This document shows positions 27,001 to 39,000 of a stretch of 64,000 bases of DNA, piece after piece. The stretch covers positions 12,589,759-12,653,758 of the forward strand of contig NC_135559.1 of NCBI RefSeq assembly GCF_964340395.1. Reading direction: 5' to 3'. The notes below the pieces were generated by a model. That model had not been told where the DNA came from. It made no database searches and was given only the letters and a program-made list of their open reading frames with translations. Every line of letters begins with the position of its first letter. Position 1 is the stretch's first letter. The stretch comes from Glandiceps talaboti (Eukaryota > Hemichordata > Enteropneusta > Spengelidae). The translations under genes were made by a program, and so were the position numbers.

Positions 27001-30000
27001 TTTATCTAAAGCAGAAGTGACAATATGTTGACGATGTGCCTTTGAGGCAAATTTCCTGCCCCGTACCATTTAAATTTTACCCTTATCAGTCAGGCAATAG
27101 TCAAAAAATGCACACACATTGACAGGTATTCTAAGACATCGACAGGTGTCTTTCTAGTACAGCTGAGTTGCTGTCTTTCCATCAAAGATATTTTTACCAA
27201 ATACAGACACGGGATAAACAAACTGCTGTAAGGTAATAATCTTTTAGCATACTGTTATATTAGTATGCTGTTGAATATCTTGGGTCATTTTCTCTCAAGT
27301 TTGCAACAGGTAAGATTGTATCATGAGGAAGTAGAACTCAGAACTGTAATAACGTTTTCAAATGTGGAACTGTATTGTAGACCGTGTCTGTATTTGGTAA
27401 AGATGTTGGCCATTTCATATGGTATAGAATTCCATACTGTAACACCTTATTTCACATTTGAAGACCATGTCTGTATTTGGTGAAGACATCGGCCATTTCA
27501 TATGGTATAGAATTCCATACTGTAACACCTTATTTCACATTTAAAAACCATGTCTGTATTTGGTGAAGACATCGGCCATTTCATATGGTATAAAATTCCA
27601 TACTGTAATAACATATTTCACATTTGAAGACCATGTCTGTATTTGGTGAAGACATCGGCCATTTCATATAGTGTCCTGTAGACTTTAGTAACTGCAATAG
27701 TATATTTTCATATTTGAAAATGAACCATGTCAGTACTTGGGGAAGACGTCAGTCGTTTCATATGGTGTAGAATTCCGTAATGTTTTAACATATTTCATAT
27801 GTTGAACTGTAGACTGTCTGTAATTTAATGAAGACATAGGTTATTTTGTTTGGTTTTTAGCATTGTAAGTATCATTATATAGTGAACCACAGAAACAAAT
27901 TGTATAACAGTTTGCATTAATTTTGTATAAAAGTAAATAGAAAGTCTGATCAGTGACTTATATCAGGGTGTGACTCCTTTCTGTCAAAAATGCAGAGTCC
28001 TAGCTTGTTCAGTTGTTTCTATATAAAGGGGCACAAGCTGAGTTGAAATGTGTTGGACGTAGTTTGTTTTTGCTGCATATATTGAAAGATACTCAGAATA
28101 TTCAACTTACTGAAGCATACTTAACCATCACTTGCAATAAACTGAACTCAAACCTGGTATTAAGATATAACTTATTAACTTTCAGTGATAAATTCATTAC
28201 ACAACATGAAATTTTGAGTAAACCTATACTTTGAAACCAGCTGCTCTAACTATGCCAGAAGACAATAGGGAACTTGCAAACCTGCCATATGTTGCGATTT
28301 TCACACCAAAATTGTTAACCCTAATCTGACATATCTATCTATAGGAATTGAAGCATCTAAGAAACTTGGACTGTCCCCTCCTCTGACTGCTAAAGAACTA
28401 GCCAACCCAGAAGTAGAGGAATTGGCTGTCATGGCCTACGCTGCAAGTTTCCAAAATGCCAAGAAACCAACCCAAAAATATGCCGAGTTGATGACAATTA
28501 ATTTTGCTGATATGAAGTTTGAAACAACAGAGGGTAAAACCACGACAACAGATGATGGAGCTGGAACCACCAGATATGTTACACTTGGAGAAAAAGTAAG
28601 GACGGAAGAATTTTTTATGCAACCATTGTAGCAGATGTCTAGAAGTAGAAATGCATCTGGATACATTAGAACATCATTTTAACAGTGATGAATAATTAAA
28701 AACAGTGGTGGACAATTAAAACATGTTTTGAAGGTGCCGAAAAGTCTTCTTATCATGCTATCAAATTGATATACATTCAGATGCAAAACAGCCTCTGACG
28801 TAGGTTCAGGCAATATTCTTATTGTTTTATTTATGTCTGTGAAAGTTAAGTCATATTGTCATATTTACCATATAGCTTATTTTCCCAGCTGTAAACAAAT
28901 TGATAATTAACTAATTGAATATTAATGAACTACTGTGAGAATAAAGTGGCCAATTACAAGCCTGTAATATCTTGTGTACGATATGGCTAACTTTAAAAAC
29001 ACAAACTGATAAAGCGTGGCGTGAATCTATATCAGGGGCACTTGCTCTTGTTTTTGTATCAGTGTATGTAAATTTGATAGCGTGATAAGGAGATGACTTT
29101 TCGGCACTTTCAAAACCTGTTTTAATTGTCCACCACTAATAAAACAAGTTCTGATCACAGGTATCTTTACATAACTGCTGCAAGGGTTGTAAGTACAAAC
29201 AGTCTTGAAAGAAGTTTTAAAGTTGTTATTGCAGACTTTTTTCAAAGATGGAAGTAAATTCATTTGAGATTTTTTCGAGATGTTCCTAGGGATGTCCAAA
29301 TGATAAATTATTCACAGCAAGGTGAACTGATCAATTTTATGCAGTTTGGAAGTTCTTTTTTTGACATTGCCCAGCAAGCTTTATACAGCCTGAATAATCA
29401 AATTAGTCTTAGCATTAAGATGTATTAGAAATTAAAATACTCCAGGAAGAAGATATTTAATTAATTGCCCCCTAAATCTCCTGGAAATTTATGACTTTTA
29501 TGATATATTATTTGATTGTATCTTTTCTAGATTTCATTTCAAATTGCATCAGCTGAAACAAAGATGAGTGTAGATTCTATTGCTGCTAGCGTTGAAGGTC
29601 CAACTCAAACAAGTCCCATCGTAGTGACATCACAGGTCGGGTCATCAACGAAAGCCAATGCTGCAATCACACCAACAGAACTAGGGAGACATAAAGTAAG
29701 TTGATTGTGACATCACAGGTTGGGTTATCAACAAAAGCCAATACTGCCGTCACACCTACAGAGCTAGGGAGACATAAAGTAAGTTGATTCAAACCTATAT
29801 GGTAATGGGTATTTCCCATTTAAAAAAAAAAAAAAAAAAAAAAAAAACCCTACCCAATGTGATGGGTTAGGTTGCCTGTTGCTTTTTTTAAATTTTTATC
29901 TGACCTTATAGCACAGTACTTACCAAACAGTTATAACAGGTCAATAGACGTTTTTTAAAAATTTGTAATTTTCAAAACTGTGCATCAGGCTCCTAAGAGT

Positions 30001-33000
30001 ATACATAGTGTTGATTTTGTATATATGACAAACTTACAGAAAGTGTTAATCATAGGAATGCTATGTATAATAATGTATTGTGTATTTTATCTTGTTCTAG
30101 GTATATGTCTATGCTAAAGGTCAAATCGTGAAAGGCACTCCATTTGAAATCATGGTCAAACCAGATCTCAGCCCTAAACCTGAAAAAGTCAAAGTCTCGG
30201 GCATTGAAAATATTGTGGTTGGAGACGAGGCAACATTTACAAGTAAGATTTTATTTATTTACTTAGAGAAAAATAGTGTGACTATATTAAACGTGGCTAG
30301 TAGAAAGTTGAACTCTGGTAAAACATGTGTAGATTTGAATACCTTACTGAATTGTATCATAGTTTTGGTGGGAGTTCCTTGGGAACTCAGAGATAGATTT
30401 TACATGTGTATTGAATTTCCTGAATATGAATACTTGTTCGGAACCCTGGTAAAATGACTGGGGAAATGGAATAGATTTTACCTACTTACCAACCATAGCA
30501 AAACATTAGCAGAATGAGCAGAGAACTTGGTAGATTTTACTTACTTGCAGACCATAATTTGTACAAAAAATGATAGTACAGTATTGCTATTCTAGAAGAC
30601 TACTTTTGTTAAATCTTGTACTGTACATGTAAATATTTTGATTGATATATTTTTGGTATATTTTCAGTTGATACAAGTGACGCTGGTGATGGTGAGTTAG
30701 AAGTGTTAGCAACTGATGGTTATAGACATTGTCCTGTTACTATCACTAGAGAGGGACAATTCTATACAGTTCTGGTTAAACCTAATGAAGCTGGTTCTCA
30801 TGTTATTTCTGTCAAGTGGTCTGGTCAAGATGTTACAGGTAAGTGACCCCTTACGCTGTCACACTACCATATATCTCAACGTTGACCCCTTACCCAACAT
30901 GACAACTTTGACCCCAAAGCTAGATCTCAACTTTAACCCCTGCCCTGTTTCTTAAACTTTGACCCTTATCGTACAACTAAACTTTGACCTTGGTCTGTAT
31001 ATTATTGACCCCTACCATATTTCTAAACTGACCCCTGTCGTACGTCTCAACTTTGACCCCTACTCTATTCTGTATCATAACTTGACCTTTATCTTACACC
31101 TCATTTTTGACCTTGCTCAATTTGACCCCTGTCTAACATTTCACCTTTAACCCATCTCTACATGTAAACTTTGACTTCTCCAGATTTTCAACTTTCACTT
31201 TTACATAACATCTGTCTTTGTTTAAAGCAAATTTACTTATCCATTTTTACCTTGAAGATTTTCGTAATAGTTACTGGTACATGTTGTGCTTGCTTGACCG
31301 TCACTTTCATTGCTCAGCTATTTTTGAGTTCTGTTTTGAGTTGATTAATATTTCATCAATGCAATACATACATATAATATACTTCATTTCAGAATTCTGT
31401 CTACCATCATCAACATAAAATGTTTGTAATTGTATGTTGCTATGTTTAAATCCTTTGTTTTTTCCCAAATCTCAATGTTTTATGTGTCATACATGGAATC
31501 AAGACATTCCATCATACTCACCACTGTCATAAATGTCTTACCAAACCATCCACGTTTCACCCATTCCATTTCCAGACTCACCATTCAAAATTGACAAGGT
31601 CAGGGATGAGGAGGAGGGTAAGAATTAGAAAAGCCAAGCCATCAAAACTTTCACAGTAGAAATAACACGCTTCTGTTTCTGTAGCTGTAGATTGTCTATC
31701 TCAGCTGACAAAAGTTCTAACACAGTACATTTCTATAGAAATTCTTTTAATGCAAAAGTGGTCTTTTTGATACTGTAGTTCTAGAAAAATAATTTAGATA
31801 TGCCATATTCTGGTTACTGAAGTTTCGGCCATTTTGCATGTAATGATCACAAGACGGTGCCCAAGATTTCGCAAAGTGATGGCTAAAATTTTGTCATGGC
31901 CACTTAATGTATGGCACTGTATGAAGTTGTGATCAAAATGTGTTTTAAAGAACTTCACCTGTTTTGAAAAGAAGCATTACATATTAGTTATAGGTATGTT
32001 TTGATTACTGGAAGTTCCTGATAAAACTGTATAGTGAGAACACAGTGGTAATTTTGTGTGTGATGTCATTATGCTACCATTCTCAACTATTCTGGTCCTT
32101 ACTTCCAGCCCTAAATATGACATGCAAACAGTACTACTAGTGACCAAACCATGATTTTTTTGTTAACTCGGATAACCAGAATATATGGCATATTATGTAG
32201 CATGATATTTTGATCTTTAATACAATGATTTTTGTTACGACTTACACAACAAAATACGGACAGTAAAATCACATACATTTAGATATTATTCCCCAATATT
32301 TTTCTTCATTCAGCCAAGAAATACAAGTGACCTAAGGGGCCTTGTCACGACGAGTCACTAGATTAGTAATGACAACCCTTAGGTCATGAGTATTTTCTGG
32401 CTGAATGAAGTAATATATAAAAAAAATTTGGGGAAAGCAATGGCAGTTTTAGGCGTTTTGACTCATATTTCGAACCCAGCAGAACCAATGATGTAGCGTA
32501 TATATATATATTTCCATATTGTTTTTGTTGAACTGGCTGTGCATGGTATAACACATTTTGTCTTGTCTTATCTGATTTTGGAACTATGCCAGAAATGTTT
32601 CTTTTGTGTTTTCCAAGTTAGAAACAATGTATCACTTTATATTTTAAATTTGATACAGTGTATCACATCAGTGTCTGTATTTTGTTTAAGTCAGTCAAAA
32701 CAAGGATTGTTGTGGGAGACGTACAAAACAGCGCACCGTCTGATTGACACTCGAAACTTCACCTACCTCATTTTCGTAGAAATTACACTGTATAGTTTTC
32801 ATAGTCAATGGTCTTTAACATTTAACACTCTCAAACTGTCGTACATTGATACAAAAACTAGAACGAGTGCCTCTGATGTAGATGCATGTGATGCTTTTAA
32901 CTGTCCACCTTCTGTGATGATGTCGCTGTAAATTGGTGGAATATGTCATATTTTCCTACCTTGGCTTAGGATCGACAGTTTAATGACAAGTACTTTCACA

Positions 33001-36000
33001 CCTGAAGTTACATATATTGAAGCTAACTTTTTCACACCGCTGGTTACTCAACACCTCCAACAAATTTGGATCGTTCTGTCAGATTGGACAAGTGATTTGT
33101 TCGAAACATGTCTGTTTCTCAATCAAAAGTGGAAGAAGAGAACTTGTTTATGAATCGATATCTTCTGCACTTACTAACAATTCTATTTCTTTTCAGTACT
33201 TGGTAATGAATACATTTATTATTTGTCCGTGGTAACTTTTTTGTAATGTCGGCTTTTTGTGTTGTACTGTGATGTCAAATAATGTATTGTTATGTAGTGC
33301 TCTTGTGCGGTTGTGCAAATTGCAAAGTGTAGTGTAACGTTTTTGTTTTTTCCTAAACTTTCTCAACTCTGTATTAACATATAACTCATACTCACATGGA
33401 CAGCACTGTAGATGCTAGAAAAAGTAGAAATATTTATTCTTGAAAACAATGAAATATTCTAAACAACTTGTTTTTTTTGAATTTCAGAGGACCCAATAAA
33501 ACTGGAAGTAGTAGATGCTGGTAAAGTTACCGCCAAAGGTGATGGTCTACAGAATGGACAGGAGGGTCAACCAGCTAATTTCACTGTAGACCCAAGGGGT
33601 TGTGGGAAGGGAGAACTAAATGTACAGGTAGAAGGTAAGTGACCTTCAGGTCAACCAGCTAATTTCATTGTAGACCCAAGGGCTTCTGGGAAGGGAGAAC
33701 TAAATATACAGGTAGAAGGTAAGTGACCTTCAGGTCAACCAGCTAATTTCACTGTAGACCCAAGGGCTTCTGGGAAGGGAGAACTAAATATACAGGTAGA
33801 TGGTAAGTAACCTTCAGGCCAACCAGCTAATTTCATTGTAGACCCAAGGGATTGTGGGAAGGGAGAAATAAATGTACAGGTAGAAGGTAAGTAACCTTTA
33901 GGTCAACCAGTTAATTCCATTGTAGACCCAAGGGGTTGTGGGAAGGGAGAACTAAATATACAGGTAGAAGGTAAGTGACCTTCAGGTCAACCAGCTAATT
34001 TCACTGTAGACCCAAGGGGTTGTGGGAAGGGAGAACTAAATGTACAGGTAGAAGGTAAGTAACCTTCAGGTCATTGACACTGGAAAGACCAACCAGCAGA
34101 TTTCTTAATGAATTCAAGGAGTTACAAAAACAAAAATTGCTGAAAGTAGCTGTATGCTAAAAATAAAATACAAATGATTATTTATTCAAGTCAGGATAAT
34201 GTTAGAATATAGTAACTTTTGTTTAATTTCTAGATGTTTTCTCATAATTTTAGATACATTTAGATGTTTATTCTCCAATAGATTTCTTAGTTCAGCAAGC
34301 AAGTACAAGTGACTGAAGAAGCCTTTGTCTAGTGACTGGTAGTGACAACCCCTAGGTCACAAGTATTTTACGGCTGAATGAAGAAAAATATTGGAGAATA
34401 ACATAATTATACCTGTGCCAGTAATATCAAAGAATAATTGGGGAAAAGTAATGGCAATTTTGAATGTTTTGATGTGTATTTCGAACACAACAGAACGTAT
34501 GCAGGCGTTGATGTGACGTAGGATGACCAGAATATATATTCCATATTTTTTGTTCAACTTGGTTCATGCATATTATAAGTACATTAACATGAACATCATG
34601 TTTCTGTTACAGGTCCAAATTCTATAGCTAAATGTAGTGTGGACCCAAATGAAGATGGTACTTACAGTGTGACGTATACAGCAGTGGAAAGTGGTCTATT
34701 TAATGTGGCTGTCCAGTGGGCTGGCAAAGATATCCATGGTAAGAACTGACTCAGAACATTAGACCCCAATATTTTTCTTTGTTCAACCAAGAAAATACAA
34801 GTGACCTCATCTAGTGATTCGTAGTGAGAACCCTAGGTCACAAGTATTTTCTGATATTATTATCTGTTGTCTTTATTTTGTTGAAACTAGGGAGTCCATT
34901 TTACCCTTAGATAATATTTATTTTGTTTAAACTAGGGAGTCCATTTCACCCCAAGATAATATTTATTTTGTTTAAACTAGGGAGTCTATTTCATCCCAAG
35001 ATAATATGTATTTTGTTTAAACTAGGGAGTCTATTTCACCCCGAGATAATAGTTATTTTGTTTAAACTAGGGAGCCCATTTCACCCCAAAATAATATATT
35101 ATTTTGTTTAAACTAGGGAGTCTATTTCACCTCAAGATTTATTTTGTTTAAAATAGGGAGTCCATTTCACCCCAAGATAAGTTATTTTGTTTAAACTAGG
35201 GAGTCCATTTCATCCCAAGATCAGGCCAAGATAAAATTTATTTTGTTTAAACTAGGGAGTCTATTTCACCCCAAGATAATATTTATTTTGTTTAAACTAG
35301 GGAGTCCATTTCACCCCAAGATAATTGACCCCAGGAAGGTGAACGTGATAGGCAATGTACCCAATCAGGATGAGAGTGGCATTATACAGATAATTGTTGG
35401 TAAAAAATACAGTTTGCCATTGGAATGTGAAAATGCTGGTCCAGGTGAGTTTCTCTTCTTGATACATTTTACAAATTGATGTGGGTTTTTTCCTGTATGT
35501 TTGACTTCTGTGAGGCGACACAATATCATGTAAATTTTGTGCGCTGTTTTAAAATCCATAAATGTTTGAGTTGTAAATGCGACTCTGGTTATCAAGCCTT
35601 CAGTTTACTGGATACTAAGATAGGCACAAACTAAATCTATTGTTCTTCAATGTGGTAGATTACACAAGTGGGTGATCGCAGTTCCTCTGTTGTGCGATTC
35701 TAATCACCCTGTGATCAAGATAGTGTAAATATTGGAAGTCCTAAAACAGTACACTGCAAGTTCTCTGTGGACACCTCCGCACTGAGACTATAATTAAACC
35801 AAGTCTATTCAATAGCTTATCACTGTTGTATAAACATGTTGTGACAATAGTTTTAGTTTGTGTCAATCTTAGTAAACTGAAGGCTTGATTATCAGAGTAA
35901 TATTACTACTTTGGCAGTAGATACATTGTAAAATATCTGTTTATGGATGGCAAATTAATGAATTTATGAATTTTCCATTGATATCAGGAACGCTGTCAGC

Positions 36001-39000
36001 TGAAATTTCAAGTCCAAGTGGACACAGAAGACCAATTAATGTGGACCATAAACCAGATGGTACATATGTAGTGTCATTTGTACCAGATGAAGAAGGTAAG
36101 AATTGGGGGAGGAGGGGATAAAAACTATGAATTTGATTGGTAGATTAGAAGTAGAATTTGATTGGTAGATGAGAAGTAGAATTTGATTGGTAGATGAGAA
36201 GTAGAATTTGATTGGTAAATGAGAAGTAGAATTTGATTGGTAAATGAGATGTAGAATTTGATTGGTAGATGAGAAGTAGAATTTGATTGGTAGATGAGAG
36301 GTAGAATTTGATTGGTAAATGAGATGTAGAATTTGATTGGTAAATGAGAGGTAGAATTTGATTGGTAAATGAGATGTAGAATTTGATTGGTAAATGAGAG
36401 GTAGAATTTGATTGGTAAATGAGATGTAGAATTTGATTGGTAAATGAGAGGTTAAATTTGATTGATAGATGAGAAGTAGAATTTGATTGGTAGATGAGAG
36501 GTAGAATTCGATTGGTAAATGAGATGTAGAATTTGATTGGTAAATGAGAGGTTAAATTTGATTAATAGATGAGAAGTAGAATTTGATTGGTAGATGAGAA
36601 GTAGAATGTCATTGGTAGATAATGCATTGGTAGATGAGAAGTAGAATTTTATTGGTAGATGAGAAGTAGAATTTCATTGGTAGATGAGAAGTAGAATTTC
36701 ATTGGTAGATGAGAAGTAGAATTTCATTGATAGATTTTAGATTGAATTTGATTGGTAGCTTAGAAGATAAGATGTAGAATTTGATTAGAGTTTAGATTTT
36801 AGATAAGTCCAACTCTATAATAAATCAACTCATTAACATATATTGCTGTTTCCTTCCAATTATTCAGGAGATCATGATTTCCATCTCTTCTGGTCGGGTC
36901 TACCCGTTAGAAGTTCCCCTTCTTACAAAGCTGTAGCGTCACGAGAAGTACTACCCGTTGACCATTCTAAAGTAGTGTGTACAGGACGTGGTCTGAAACA
37001 GGGCAAAGTACATGAAGAAAGTGACTTTGTCATCGATGGTTCACTCGCTGGTCCAGGTATGTGGTTGCTAGGCAATGACATCAATATTGTAACCATAGCA
37101 ACAACTTAACAGTTCATGCTTCAATATATATTCAGCAAATTTAAACAGCGCAAATTATCTATTATCTATTATCTATAAATTTCTTACCTAAACTTTTGAC
37201 AATGAATGTAAAAGTTTATGAAAAAAAGTTATGAAAATAACTGATAAACAAATATTAGAAAAAAGTTGCAGTCAATAAATTGGAACAAGGCAAAATATTT
37301 TAACAGACTTCATTGCAAAGTAAGTTACAAAAATATGTAAAAATAATAACTTCTTCAATATCAAAATGATACTAATTTAAATATATTGAATAATTTGCAA
37401 CATTTTGATTCAGTATATGAACCATTTTGATTGGCTAATTCAAGGAGCTGTTAATATCATTACAATATTCATGAATATATAATTTATCATATTTTGATAT
37501 TTGTCCATTGTAGGTGATCCTAAATGTACAATGAATGGAATCAAGGGTGATATACCTATAACACTAGCCCCATTGGGTAATGATATCTATAGAGCGAAAT
37601 ACATCCCAAGTAATGCAGGTAAGTTTTGTCAAGTTACATCTAGTTTAAACTTTACTCGTGAAGGGAATGTAAGAGAGACTGGGCTCTAGTTATCTCTATG
37701 CAGTCGATGAGGGCGCACAGAACGAGGTTATTCGAGTACGGTCATGGAGTAGGTTATGTAGATGGTATCAGTACATACAAAATAATTCGTTTAGCTTTAA
37801 TTTTACAGTAATGCAAAGCTCCGAGGGCTGTGAGAGAGTCTACACTCAGCATAATTAAGTATTTTTCCTTTGTTAAATTTAGGTGCCTATCTGTTACATC
37901 TGACATGGTCTGACAAACAAGTAGAAGGCTCTCCATTCAAAGTATCCATAGCTGAGACAGCTCACGCTGAGAAAGTCACAGTTACAGGAAGTGGTGTCAG
38001 AGAGGGAATTGTGGGTCAACCTATGAGGGCTATCATAGATACTAGGGATGCCGGACCAGGTAGGTTACCATGGAAATGGGTTTTTGAATTACAGCTTACA
38101 GGACTCGACAGGTTACCATAGAAACAAATTTTTGAATAACAACTTACTGCTCATTATATGGAATGTTGATAATGCTAGACTAGATAATTTGCTAGCGAAA
38201 AATAAGATTTTATTTGAAATAGTACTTGGCAATATGAGTGCATATTTTGATATATTTAGTTTGCCTTTTGCTCAAAGTCAAAATCATTCATATCCCTGCA
38301 AATTTTGCCATGTGAAAGATAGTTCTGGTTCCTTTTTTTTCAGAAAAATTTTCATTGCAAGACAATATCACCTTAACATCACAGCAAGACAGCAGTATTT
38401 ATGGTGCATGTAAAATATCATCATTTATATATATATTATGGCAGTATACCATATATGCCCCAATAATTAGATATTATTCCACAATATTTTTCTTTGTTCA
38501 GCTCAGGAAAATATGAGTGACTGTCGAGGACGAGTAGTGATATCATTTAGGTCACAAGTATTTTCCAGCTAAATGAAGTAAAATATTGGGGAATAATATA
38601 ATTATATCCCCGCAAGCATAATTTATGTAAAATTGGGAAATTGGTGATTTGGAACATTTTGACCCATATTTCAGACATCGCAAAAACGGTGACATAGACA
38701 TGGGTTGTTATGACTCGACGTAGAACAACCAGGGTATATAATCTATATTTTCTGTTCAAAGGCAATAACTTGGCTTGAGTATGGTATAATATACACTTAT
38801 TCATAATGAATAGAAAATATACTGATGAATTCATAGAATAATTTGGCTATGAATGTTGCTAATCATGGGTTAATATTGTAATAATAATGATGATATTTCA
38901 GGCCAGCTAACAGCTCGGTGTATGGGTCCACACAACATGACACCTGTTGAAGTGTTTGATAACCACGATGGCACATACACAATATCAATGAATCCAGAAG

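Noticed and set aside
34923-35111. Frame with repeated GSPFHPKII blocks as a stand-alone protein
   Set aside because: It is the intronic acceptor minisatellite of filamin exon K; reported as a repeat with possible alternative splicing instead.
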